Shown in pieces: positions 47,642 through 58,356 of a DNA stretch of 64,000 nucleotides. The notes under the pieces were generated by a model that worked only from the letters and a program-made list of their open reading frames with translations, was not told the origin of the DNA and ran no database searches. The DNA lies in assembly GCA_023213395.1 (NCBI GenBank), contig CM041465.1, forward strand, positions 209,629,741-209,693,740, given 5' to 3'. The DNA is from Cycas panzhihuaensis (Eukaryota > Cycadophyta). A program made the position numbers and the translations under genes. How positions within the stretch are numbered: the stretch's first letter is position 1; each line of letters opens with the position of its first letter.

Positions 47642-48127
47642 TAAGTAAAAAATATAATTATCTACTATAGGTCTCTAATAGGCATGAACTAGGTCCTAAA
47701 ACTTATAGATAATTTCTCAAATAGATTTTTTATCTCCTTATTTTACAAAGAGAAAGGATTTTTTCCCTATCTTGAATAGGTGAGATATGTCAAAATAGTT
47801 GATGAATGTATTGATAAGTCATTGGAAAGACAATATAAAGGCATTAGGTAGCTTATAGAATAATTTCTAAGCATCTCATAACAAGGTTTTAGGGAAGATT
47901 CTTATGTTGATGTAGTAATAGGAAATGTTGTCTACATAAGCCAGAGCAATATCTTGAATATGTCATATAAGAATCAACCTTAGCTCCCCATAGAACTTTA
48001 GGAGTTTTGGTATGATGGGAGGAAGTGGGTACATAAGGACCTCTTACAAAAAGGGGTTCCTCTTATAATTTGTATAAGATCTCCTCAATAATGAGGAGAA
48101 AGAAGGTAATGGACTTGTAGTTGAGGT
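47642..48127. other. No recognisable feature
   Basis: AT-rich DNA with no coding text. Short words resemble the older tandem repeat that starts near 48128. Confidence 0.5.
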
Positions 48128-48348
48128 TGTAGACCTATCACATAAGTAAGATGTCCTTAAATTAGAGGGGGTTATTGTTATAAGACACCCATATTAAACC
48201 ATGAAGGTTAAGATCTAGGGTTGTCCATAAAAAGGATTGTGTTAGCTCTAGGCCAAGCTAGATAAAACCCCATATTAAAGATCTATAAAGTAGGAATGGT
48301 TGATTTAAAAGTGACATTGTAGGCATATGTGGCAACTCTAGTAGGAAG

Positions 48349-48353
48349 GAACC
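48349..48353. repeat. Element J target-site duplication, left
   Basis: gaacc directly before the LTR, repeated at 50471-50475 and, through the later duplication, at 51477-51481. Confidence 0.85.
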
Positions 48354-48618
48354 TGTTACATGCTTAATCCTGTAACCAAATCAATATAAAGAAATATAAA
48401 GAGAAATAGAAGAAATAAGATGAAGGAAGAAGGTAAGGTTCCGAAGAACATCCATTAACATATCATTGTATCATATTCTCCTCTTTACAATAGAGTGGGG
48501 TATATATAATACTCACCCCCATATTATTATATTCCTACCTTTATGTCAACCAATCTTATTAATCCTCATATGATGGAGGGTCATAGCCCTCTCTAACATG
48601 TGATGTTAGCTCACTACA
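48354..48618 (-). repeat. Element J 3' LTR
   Basis: 265 bp, plus strand tgttacatgc...tcactaca. It differs from the 50206 copy by roughly a dozen changes counted by eye. The minus-strand purine run CTGAGGGGAGAGGTAA adjoins it at 48619-48634. Confidence 0.9.
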
Positions 48619-48634
48619 TTACCTCTCCCCTCAG
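48619..48634 (-). other. Element J polypurine tract
   Basis: The minus strand reads CTGAGGGGAGAGGTAA, ending against the 3' LTR. Confidence 0.8.
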
Positions 48635-49420
48635 ATGCTTCACCCTTGAAGTATCCTAATACATAGATGCATGTGACCACCTCCTACTATTGGTGACCAA
48701 CCGATAGGTCCATCGAAGGTTGTCCGAAAATCTGCGTATAGAATAGGGATCTATCCATCCTAAGTAGATCTTTATATATTTAGAATCTTTATAACGTTGG
48801 AACCTCAAGCTTGAATGATTTATATTTTTGTGGCACTTAGTTTGTAAGGGATTTATATAATACGGGTGACGATGCTGCATCTCCTGATAATGTGGGTGTT
48901 GATAAGGTCCCACTTTGGTATGTGCTCCAACTTTTGATGAGTGATGGTCTTCCTTTACCTTCGCTACAATTGGTGGTTTGGGATGGCAATCAACTTTTGC
49001 TACTTACTCCTCATGTTCAATGTCTCCCTCATCATCTTTATTTTGTTCTTAACTTTAAGGAGTGGGGAGAATTACTTATTCCACTTTACGATTATATTTC
49101 TCAAGTATTTGATGAGCTTCTTGTTTATCTTGCTCCAAGCTTTGCATCTGATTCCACTAAGAAGCATTATAGTTTAAGTTAATAAAAAACTCTAACCATA
49201 AATATGAAGTACGTTGACAAGATGTGTTATACCACTACTTAAACCAAAGATAAGCTTCTCCTTGTAGATACAACGAGGCTACTTTAGTCGTCTCTATTTT
49301 GCTTAGATAGTTAGCATCAAGTGATTTTAAATATGTAGACATATCATTGAGCCAGTCTTCTATAGAAAGAGTCTCATCTGCATTAAATGTGTGAGGTATG
49401 GGTCTTTCTATAGCCATGTT
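48635..49420 (-). pseudogene. Element J: gag fragment
   Basis: Minus-strand gag-like reading. The open stretch 49235-49417 contains PIPHTFNADETLSIEDWLND, then MSTYLKSLDANYLSKIE and VASLYLQGEAYLWFK, which matches the Ty3/gypsy gag domain (F.G......W......Y......D......A..YL.G.A..WW). Further down (48656-48913) it reads on in broken form to the polypurine tract. No zinc knuckle, protease or RT was found. The gag could act in packaging only if it was once intact; here stops break it. Confidence 0.7.
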
Positions 49421-50191
49421 GAAGTGGGTATAGCAGAGATTAGGGGGTGTCTATAGCCAATTATCCCCCAATTTTAATACAAAAGAGATATTAGGCCTCA
49501 AGAGTGATGGTTTTGTGACCAACATCTGAACAACCAAATATATAATATGGAAACTTTAACTTTAAAATTTTAATTTTAGAAAAAAATATCACTTAAAAGT
49601 ACATAAAATATGGCTAAAAGTCACAATCACTAAAATATGATTCCAATGGTTCAGACGAAATCAAATTTTGATGTCTAAATCAAAAGTTATAGCTGTTTAA
49701 GAAATTTGTTGCTAGGGTTTCTAAGGACTGTAATAGTACCTTCTAATAAAATACTAATAATGCTCTACTTTGACCTTTTATTAACCTCAAACCACTTCCA
49801 TTAGAAAGAAAATTTAAAAATGCACAGAATCAAAAAAAATTTGAGGTCATTTGGACACTTGTAGCTAAAGTTATGGCTCTTTGAAGTTGAGGTTGCAGAT
49901 CTATCCCAAAAATATGTCAACAGAAAAGGAGGTTGAAATAAAATTGGCTATAATTTCTACAATTTTTCTTTAAAACTAGTACTATAACCACTTAAAAATT
50001 ATGGCACTGGCCCTTTCATCTTAAATTCATTGATGTTTCTTCAAGAATCTTTCATTTTTTCTCCCAACAAGTAGAACTTCCATATGCCAAAAACCTTGAA
50101 AAAATAATTTAGCCAAAAATGAATCCTTAGCTCTTATATGGATCAGAAAATGACTTTGATCTTTCAGGCAACTTTCCACGATTGCAACACA
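49421..50191 (-). other. Element J leader
   Basis: Non-coding internal DNA between gag and the primer site. Its last 361 bp (49831-50191) are repeated at 50837-51197 as part of the 1006-bp duplication. Confidence 0.75.
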
Positions 50192-50203
50192 GCTCTGATA
50201 TCA
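50192..50203 (-). other. Element J primer binding site
   Basis: The minus strand reads TGATATCAGAGC, one change from TGGTATCAGAGC. The duplicated copy at 51198-51209 is the perfect TGGTATCAGAGC. Confidence 0.85.
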
Positions 50204-50205
50204 CT

Positions 50206-50470
50206 TGTTATATTCTTAATCCTGTAATCAAATCAATATAAAGAAGTATAAAGAGAAATAGAAGAAATAAGATGAAAGAAGAAGGTAGGGTTCCGAAGAA
50301 CATCCATTAACATATCATTGTATCATATTCTCCTCTTTACAATAGAGTGGGGTATATATAATACTCACCCCCATATTATTATATTCCTATCTTTATGTCA
50401 ACCAATCTTATTAATCCTCATATGATGGAGGGTCATAGCCCTCTCTAACATGTGGTGTAGGCTCACTATA
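50206..50470 (-). repeat. Element J 5' LTR, first copy
   Basis: 265 bp, followed on the plus strand by the target duplication gaacc. It is the partner of 48354-48618. Confidence 0.9.
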
Positions 50471-51197
50471 GAACCCACCTACACTTAACTAAGATATAAA
50501 GGGTAGATCATAAGGTCCCTATGTGACATGTTATCTCACTAAAATATTTAGGTAGTTGGATAAGCAATAGGTCACTAAGGAGGAGGTATAACTCCTAAAG
50601 GAGTGAATTTAGTCGATGAGGAAAAAGGCAATGTATAATTAGTGGGAGTAGGTCCCACCTAAGCTATTTGAGTAGGGGCGCTGGTCAATGTATGAGATAA
50701 CATAGACTAAGGAGTAGGTATATAAAAAGGAGGAACAAAATAACTCCATGGTAGGATAAAAGTAGTGCATTCTTAAGAAAGGATGATAATGATCACATGA
50801 GGAATGAATGGTGGAGTGATTGAAAATATACAAACTCAAAAAAAATTTGAGGTCATTTGGATGCTTGTAGCCAAAGTTATGGCTCTTTAAAATTGAGGTT
50901 GCAGATCTGTCCCAAAAATACGTCAACAAAAAAGTAGGTTGAAATAAAATTGGCTATAATTTCTGCAACTTTTCTTCAAAACTAGTACTATGACCACTTA
51001 AAAATTATGGCACAGGCCCTTTTGTCTTAAATTCTTTGATGTTTCTTCAAGAATCTTTCATTTTTTCTCCCAACAAGTAGAACTTCCATATGCCAAAAAC
51101 CTTGAAAAGAAAATTTAGCAAAAAATAAATCCTTAGCTCTTATATGGATCAGAAAATGACTTTGATCTTTCAAGCAACTTTCCACGATCGTAACACA

Positions 51198-51209
51198 GCT
51201 CTGATACCA
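51198..51209 (-). other. Element J primer binding site, duplicated copy
   Basis: The minus strand reads TGGTATCAGAGC exactly, so this copy keeps the ancestral sequence. Confidence 0.88.
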
Positions 51210-51211
51210 CT

Positions 51212-51476
51212 TGTTACATTCTTAATCCTATAACCAAATCAATATAAAGAAATATAAAGAGAAATAGAAGAAATAAGATGAAAGAAGAAGTTAGGGTTCC
51301 AAAGAACATCCATTAACATATCATTGTATCATATTCTCCTCTTTACAATAGAGTGGGGTATATATAACACTCACCCCCATATTATTATATTCCTATCTTT
51401 ATGTCAACCAATCTTATTAATCCTCATATGATGGAGGGTCATAACCCTCTCTAACATGTGGTGTAGGCTCATTACA
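51212..51476 (-). repeat. Element J 5' LTR, duplicated copy
   Basis: A third 265-bp LTR copy, produced by the 1006-bp duplication rather than by transposition: the flanking DNA is duplicated with it on both sides. Confidence 0.9.
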
Positions 51477-52485
51477 GAACCCACCTACACTTAACTAAGA
51501 TATAAAGGGTAGATCATAAGGTCCCTATGTTACATGTTATCTCACTAAAATATTTAAGTTGTGGGATAAACAATAGGTCACTAAGGAGGAGGTATAACTC
51601 CTAAAGGAGTGGATTTAGTTGATGAGGAAAAAGGCAATATATAATTAGTGGGAGTAGGTCCCACCTAAGCTATTTGAGTAGGAGTGGTAGTCAATGTATG
51701 AGATAACATAGACTAAGGAGTAGGTAGATACAAAGGAGGAACAAAATAACTCCATGGTAGGATAAAAGTAGTGCATTCTTAAGAAAGGATGACAATGATC
51801 ATATAAGGAATGAATGGTGGAGTGATTGAAAATGTAGGCAATATTAAGGTAAGACTAACTCAGTTGATATTATAGACCTATCACATAAGTAGGATTTCCC
51901 TAAAATAGAGGGGGTTGTGGTTATGAGGTACTTAGATTCAACCATAAAGGCTAAGATCTATAGTTAGCCATAAGAGGGATTATGTTGACTCTAGGATAGG
52001 TTGGGTGAATCTTGAAGGTGGAGATTTATGGAGTGGGAATGCTTGGTTGAGAAACAACATTATGGGTATATATGACAATTCTAATAAGATAGTACTCACT
52101 TACACCTAGGTAAAACATGGAGGGCTAACCTTAAGGTCCCCTAGGTTATATGTTGTCTCGTTAAACTGGTTGGGAAGTGGGATTAGCAAGAAGTTACCAA
52201 GGAGGAGGTATGACACGTAAAGGAGTATACTATGTCCATGAGAGAAAAGGTAGTGTATTACTATGGGAGTAGGTCCCATCTAAGCCATTTGAGTAGGAGC
52301 ACTAGTTAACACGAATGATAATATAATCTTAGAAGTAGGCATATACAAAGAAGGAATGAACTAGCTCCATTATAGATAAAAGTGATGTATCCCTAAGAAG
52401 GGGTAACAGTGATAATACAAGGAATGAATGGTAGAGTAGTCAAGTATGTAGATAATATCAAGATAAGAACAACTAGGTTATGACT

Positions 52486-53070
52486 TAAAAGTGAAGTGAA
52501 GGTTTTAGGAACTAGAACATGGGCAGTGGGTACCAATATCATGTGTTAATGGATTGATGGAGTAGGCTACATAGATGACGAATAAGATGTGAATGTGACA
52601 ACCTTCATGTAAGGAAATCTAGATACACCTGCATATAGGAGACTAATCAACCAAATCCATTCAAAGAATAGGTCACGAGAGGTTGGGTGGTATCTCAGTC
52701 AATGAGGTTAAGACCATAATGAGTTAGCCTTCTGTAAGAGGGGATTCTCTTAAGAATTGGTCCTTATAGAAAAGAAGTTAGGGCCTCTTCTTGGAGAGAG
52801 TATGAAACTAAAGAGGCCTAAATGTTAAGATCTAGTTGTAGGTTAGTCTATAAGAATGAAGGTAAAGAAGTGTAATGGTCTCCTGGATAAAGGCCTTGGA
52901 GCCTAACTATACATTTACTCACTTTAAAAGTAAGGGACACTTTCTTAGGAATTGCCATAAAAGACGAGATAAGAAAGAGGTGATAATATATAGTAAAGAG
53001 TAAAGGTGATAGATGTAGAATGAATGGAAGAGAGAGAAAATCTAATTAGAAGAGAAAGCACATTTGGTAC
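52486..53070. other. No recognisable feature
   Basis: Purine-rich plus strand without coding text. It contains a faint trace of the 620-bp repeat near 52827. Confidence 0.5.
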
Positions 53071-53315
53071 CTTCCTAATATCGTTGCCAAAATATGGGTT
53101 GTAATGGAGAGAGGCAGTGTAAAAGAAAAAAATTAGCATGAGGTATATTAATCTAACTCCCTTATATAGATTCCAAAATGTGGGTTGTAGTATAAGGATC
53201 ACTCCCATTAGCCCTCCCAAGAAGGGGAGGGGGTATAAAAAGAAAAGGATCGAAAGGGTATTATGTCTAACTCCCTAATATAATTGCTAGAATATGGATT
53301 ATGATTTAAGGATCA
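53071..53315. repeat. Short diverged tandem repeat (three copies)
   Basis: Three copies of a block like taatat(a)gttgccaaaat followed by atgggttgtag, at about 53077, 53159 and 53273. The last two copies also share a following taaggatca. Spacing is irregular (about 82 and 114 bp). Confidence 0.55.
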
Positions 53316-56258
53316 AACTTCATGGAGAGGGGATGCAAAAAGATAAGAGTAAAGTAAGGGATGTCAAGGTGGAGGAAATGGAAAAGTTGAGTAGGACTAA
53401 AGGGGGTACAAATAGGTAATAAAATAGAGCTAAGAGGGTCAAATACATTTGTGTGTATATATGGGTATTTAAAATGGCTATGCTAACACATGGCTCCATA
53501 GATGATAGTGTCATACCCATTGTCAACCTTGGATTATTAGTTGGATAGGCATGCTAATAATCTATGGGAATTGGGTGAAGGTATATGACTAAATGTGCTC
53601 TACCCTAAAAGCAAATAAAAGAAAATGTAACATGATAAAAGGAAATAGGTAGCAAGTAGCTAATGCACTTATCTACTCCTCTTAAGAGATGCAAATAATA
53701 TATAACAAATAATCAAAAGTTGGGAGGGCTACTAGGGCATGTATGTCCCAAGATTATGCACAAGTCTTAAATATTATTCTAATCTTGTCTTACTTGATCG
53801 AAGATAACTATGCTAGACTAACATAGAAAGGAATCGTAGAGGATCAACAAGGAGCAAGATACAAAGGAATGTTACCATAGATTGAAGACCCACTAGTCAG
53901 TTAGTTGATGGGGACTTTCTTACTCAATAACATCCTACCCATAAGTGTGAGAAGTCCAAGGGCACCCACATCCAATTTTAGATAATCTAGACTCCTTAGA
54001 ACTAAATAATAGAAGAAGAAACCACTCTTAATGATTTGAATAAGAGTTCCTTAGCTCCCCAGATTTAATTTAATAAAGATAATCTATCACTTACTACTTT
54101 TATTTAGAACATGCCAAAAGATATTGCCTTATATAAGCTGCAAGATTAGTTATTAATTGATTAAATCTAAATAAAAGATATATCAAAGTCACTTGAGAAA
54201 TTTGAAAGAGGATGCTTAAGTTCTCTCAAAAGGAAAACTATGTGTCATGATTGTATATAATCAAATTGATTTTTGGGGTTCATGATGGTGGGAGAATCAG
54301 ATCATAGAAGTTGGAAGATCCTTAAGGAATCAATTGCAAAAATTGAGATGTCATTAAAAGAGAAAGATATGAAACATCTAAAGCACTATCGTAGCTACTA
54401 TCAAATAGGGATATTGCTATCTAAGTAGCTTTATACTATTTGATGGCACTATCTTAGTTACTATCAAATAGAGCTTGGCCCTCCTTTGACTTAGAGGGAT
54501 ATAGGCCTAGGAATAGGGAAAACAAATATCATAATCTAAATTAAAATTGATATAAACTTTTAATTATATACAAATAATAAACAACCTATGTTAGGAATTG
54601 AAACATGCTAGGTAATGCAAGCAAATAAAATAAGTAATTCAAATGATCAAACAAAAGGCAAACTCATAAGCAAACATAACCAAGAGATTATTTTAAGTCC
54701 TCAAGCACTCTTACACTTGATTTTCTCTAATGAAAAGAAAAACAAGTTCCTTTTTCCCTTAAATAAAGAGTATGAAGGGTAGGTAGAGCTAGTGTCCTTA
54801 TCTTTTCAATCCTTTTAATATTTTCAGCTTAAAAAAAAAAAAAAAAAAACTCCAAAGCTATGCACAAGAGAAAACACACAAACAAGAAATCATTAGGCAA
54901 AGAGATATTAGGTAAACCTCCTTATGATATAATATTAAAAAAAGGGAAAACCAATTCAAGAAAGAAAAAGGGAAGTCTATCTTACTAAAAGAAACAACAT
55001 ATGCCAATCAAGGAGGATAAATGAAACTAATACAAAGTAAAACTAATGATAGAATAAGTATGAAAAGTGAAAAACAAAAGAAAGAAGAAATTAATGCTAA
55101 ATCAACTTATGCATATAAAGTACCTATAGAGTGACACCTTAGATCCATGTTATAAAGGTGATTCTACTCCTCATAGATGTTATTTCAATGTTAGGAAAAG
55201 AGTGGTAGGATGAATGTATACTAACTAGTATAGTAATGAAAAGTGAGATTGATCCTATAAGGGAAGCCAAGAAGTTGATTCTTAATAACAACCCTAAAAA
55301 ATAAAAAATCAAGGGAAAGAAGCCAAAACAAACTGATAAGGAACTACAAGCATATAAGAATACAATCAACAAGAAGTTTCATAAACTATATCAACAATCG
55401 AGAAAGAATGAAAGGAAATTATCTCAGTTAAAGATCAAGACAAGAGCACCAAAGTAAATCAGGGAAGGGGTAAAAAGACCATAAATGAACCAAAAATAAG
55501 ACTTAAGTGTAACTATAATTCTATAATTGACAAGAAGGTGGAGGCTATAATAAGAAAGCAAGAAAAAAGTAGTAACGCAAATAGGGAATCAAGTGAAAAC
55601 ATTTAAGATGAAAATCCAAAGAAATTTTGTAAAGGTAAACCCAAGAAAATTCGCTATGAAAATCAACATAAGAAACCCTAAAACTTACCACTCCAAATCA
55701 ATTTATTATTGGAATAAATCAAATGGATTTGCAATAGTGAATGAAAGCAAGAGAAGGGAGGTTATAAGAATCAAGTCACCATGGAGAATCCTCCTTCTAA
55801 GACTAGTTCAATAGAAGAATCCAGAGGAATTGATCTTTCAACACTAAATCTTAAAAATAACTAGTCAAAAGACTTTATAAACACCTACAAAAACCTCCAA
55901 AACTAAGAGAAAAGCAAAGTTAGAAAGGCAACATTGAAATCTAAGGATCCAAAATATGGTCCAAAGATTAAAAAATAATCCCAATGCATTGTGACAATGT
56001 GATTGAATATGCATATTTACATATGGTTTTATTGAAAAGCCATGGTGTTGAGAGCTTACAGATTTCACATATTATGTCATAACTTCTGTTCCATAACTCA
56101 AGTTGAGTCAAAATCTAAAGAAAACTTGTATCTTTTTCTATTAACTATGACTTTTCTAAAGGAAGACACTCCAAATTTTCTATGAATTTTTGATAAATTC
56201 TTCCCAAATAGAATGATATCAAATCTATCTAATAACTATTACATGTAGCTAAGGGGTC
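53316..56258. other. No recognisable gene; decayed repeat DNA
   Basis: Nearly 3 kb without coding text that I can identify. A short direct repeat (tactatcaaatag) occurs at 54397 and 54460. A run of about 19 A lies at 54833-54851. 55000-55850 is A-rich on the plus strand. If the LTR at 56672 is a 5' LTR, this would be the internal region of that element, but no gag or pol is readable. Confidence 0.45.
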
Positions 56259-56640
56259 AACAAACCTATATTTGGAATACTTATAAGGCTTCAAACAAAA
56301 TTTGGGGATAGGTGCATTTGATAAATATTGTCTTTCCCTTAAATTTCACTTAATCTAGATATTAGAAAAGAAAGTTATGACCAAAACACCAAGTTATTAT
56401 CCTTATGTGAATGCCAAGTGGTTGATGAGTGGATAAACTTGAATTTGGAATAGTTAGAAACCCCTAATTAACACAACATTTTGGGGATAAATATACCTAA
56501 TAATGATTCTCTATCCCTAAAATTTTTAATTAATTTTAGAGTCGAGAGATAAAGTTAAGATCAAAAGACCAAGTTCTTATTCCTGCATGAACTTCATGTG
56601 ATTGGCAGATGAATAGACCTATATTTGGCATGTTTAATGT
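56259..56640. repeat. Diverged tandem repeat, about 170-bp unit
   Basis: Starts at 56259 (acaaacctatatttggaat), 56432 (ataaacttgaatttggaat) and about 56605 (atagacctatatttggcat). The first two units share a following aaatttggggata/attttggggata, then a ctttccctt/ctatcccta block, and ...accaagtt(a/c)ttat. The third is partial. It sits just inside the 56.7-kb LTR. Confidence 0.65.
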
Positions 56641-56659
56641 TAGAAAATGAGTCAAAATT

Positions 56660-56671
56660 GATCTAATACCA
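56660..56671 (-). other. Primer-site-like sequence at the 56.7-kb LTR
   Basis: The minus strand reads TGGTATTAGATC directly after the LTR end TTAACA, one change from TGGTATCAGATC. Confidence 0.65.
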
Positions 56672-57255
56672 TGTTAAAAGTTTGGATTTATTTTTATCTA
56701 GACATAATATCAAACACCTAATAGGATACAACTATATTGATATGGAATAATTCATCATTCAGTCTAATATATCTCATTACCATCAATAGGGCATACAATA
56801 ACTAATAATGTATAAGGAAAGATAAATCAAATATTCAATATCAATACATAATATTTATAATGGTAAAATCTTAGGTTGAGGAAATATCCACTTTGAATGT
56901 ATGATATCTCATTAATAAAATCTATATAATGAAGGACATGATGAGACCGCATTAGTTTCCAATGAGGAAGCACTACGTGTCTTCATAACTAACCATAAAT
57001 ATGCTATGTTTGTTTATAAAAATAAGTCATTTCATTAATGACTACTGAGATTGTATTAAACATTGACTAATTAGATCATGTATGAGAACCTTCACATTAA
57101 GTAATCAAGTGAGCATTTTTATAATAATTAATGTTAATCCCATATTTACAACTTTAAGAGAGTATGTGTAATGACTGCACGACAATAATATGGTCACTAT
57201 ATAACATGACATGACTGCCATAGATTGAACATATCTTAAACATTATTTCCTAATA
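56672..57255 (-). repeat. LTR with flanking primer site and polypurine tract
   Basis: 584 bp, plus strand tgttaaaagt...ttcctaata (TG...TA, originally CA). On the minus strand a purine run TTAAGGGAGAG (57256-57266) precedes it, as before a 3' LTR, and TGGTATTAGATC follows it, as after a 5' LTR. It contains a gaggaaatatccac motif like that of solo LTR D. No partner LTR was found in the window. Confidence 0.6.
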
Positions 57256-58287
57256 CTCTCCCTTAATGTCTAATCTTGTGTTTCCCATGACATCACTAAC
57301 TTTGTCTTCATTTTAAAAAGCTTTATGTTTCATGCTTATTTTTTTTCTCTAACTCTTGAGAAGAAAAATTATCTTCATCTTGCTTGTGACTCACAATATT
57401 TAATTTATGACCTTATAAAGTGATGAATCTATCTTGGTTGTCCATTAGTAATTACCTATCATATAACCATGTTAATAAAGTACAAATATCTTGCAACTAA
57501 TTATTGCTAACCTCAAGTAATCTATTCTAATTTGTGTTGCCATCCACAAAGGATATCTTAACTATGAATTCACTGCATGATTTTAATTGGTGAAACTTCA
57601 AATGTAATGTTTAAATGAAGCACATAAATAACTATCATAAATGTAAACTATATTCTTCTACCACTATGATATACTTATTGTTAGCATATGTTACCACCTA
57701 AAATTACAAAATACCTCCATGTTTGCTTGACTTCATATAAGTAAAGATCACCAAAATACTTATGTAATGATTATTATATTATCTCTATATTCTTCAAAAA
57801 AAGTATATATGATAACTAAACTCTTGCACCTTTTATTCTTTGGAGTTTTTCCTAGATAAACTCCTTCACATCATGTATATTAGAGTTAATCAACATCTTT
57901 TGCACATAAGATACCATATATATAACATCCTTATATTTTGTATCTTCCATTGAGTTGTATGGATAACTAGTTACTACACTCACCACTTTTTAGGATGCAT
58001 TCTAGATATGAGATTTACTACTCATGGTACTCTTAGTTAGAACTATTTTACCTCTTCCAATTTGTGATCCAACATTAACAATCAAATTAAGGTAGACAAC
58101 ATTATAAATATCTTTGGTTTCTTCATATCAAAGAGATATTTGTGATTGATAAAATTCAACAACTTCATTAAGAATTTTCCATCAAGGTGATTAAGGTGGC
58201 TATTTTCCATTATGTTAATTGTTAGCTATATGAATTGATCAAGGGCTTCTTTTCCTTATATTAATGAAGATTCCAATAACAAAGGAT

Positions 58288-58291
<4 letters not shown>
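57256..58291 (-). other. Possible internal DNA of the 56.7-kb LTR element
   Basis: After the purine run the minus strand reads loosely coding-like in places (57380-57560: RLLEVSNN, LQDICTLLTWLYDR; 58060-58200: KILNEVVEF). I cannot assign a family and stops are dense. Confidence 0.3.

Positions 58292-58351
<60 letters not shown>
58292..58351. repeat. (TC)n microsatellite
   Basis: Thirty uninterrupted TC units. Confidence 0.97.

Positions 58352-58356
<5 letters not shown>

Larger units (their letters stand above)
48354..50470 (-). mobile_element. Element J: non-autonomous gag-only LTR retrotransposon
   Basis: A 2.1-kb minus-strand element with 265-bp LTRs at 48354-48618 and 50206-50470, a 5-bp target duplication gaacc, a polypurine tract (48619-48634) and a primer site (50192-50203). 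The only coding text is a gag fragment; there is no room for pol. It inserted into a ~620-bp host tandem repeat. Its 5' half was later duplicated together with flanking host DNA. Confidence 0.9.
49831..51833. repeat. 1006-bp tandem duplication across an LTR-host junction
   Basis: 49831-50827 and 50837-51833 match throughout with a constant offset of 1006 bp and only scattered substitutions. Each unit holds about 375 bp of element J leader with primer site, the 265-bp LTR, and about 360 bp of flanking host repeat. The join at 50828-50836 (atacaaact) has little homology. Confidence 0.93.
48128..52485. repeat. Host tandem repeat, about 620-bp unit (two main copies)
   Basis: Copy 1 is 48128-48353 plus 51477-51870, split by element J and its duplication. 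Copy 2 is 51871-52485. Shared text includes agacctatcacataagta, gggagtaggtccca, ctaagc(t/c)atttgagtagga and gaatgaatggt(g/a)gagt. The copies have diverged clearly more than the J LTRs have. A fainter third trace (taagatctagttgtaggtta) lies near 52827. The repeat has no recognised coding content. Confidence 0.8.

Noticed and set aside
48892-49182. 96-codon plus-strand frame in element J
   Set aside because: The gag homology is on the minus strand, and the plus-strand text resembles nothing.
51212-51476. A third LTR as evidence of a separate or nested transposition
   Set aside because: The flanking DNA on both sides is duplicated with it at the same 1006-bp offset, so it arose by tandem duplication.
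55593-55814. 73-codon plus-strand frame in A-rich DNA
   Set aside because: Lys/Ile/Arg-rich composition is explained by base bias; no motif or partner frame.
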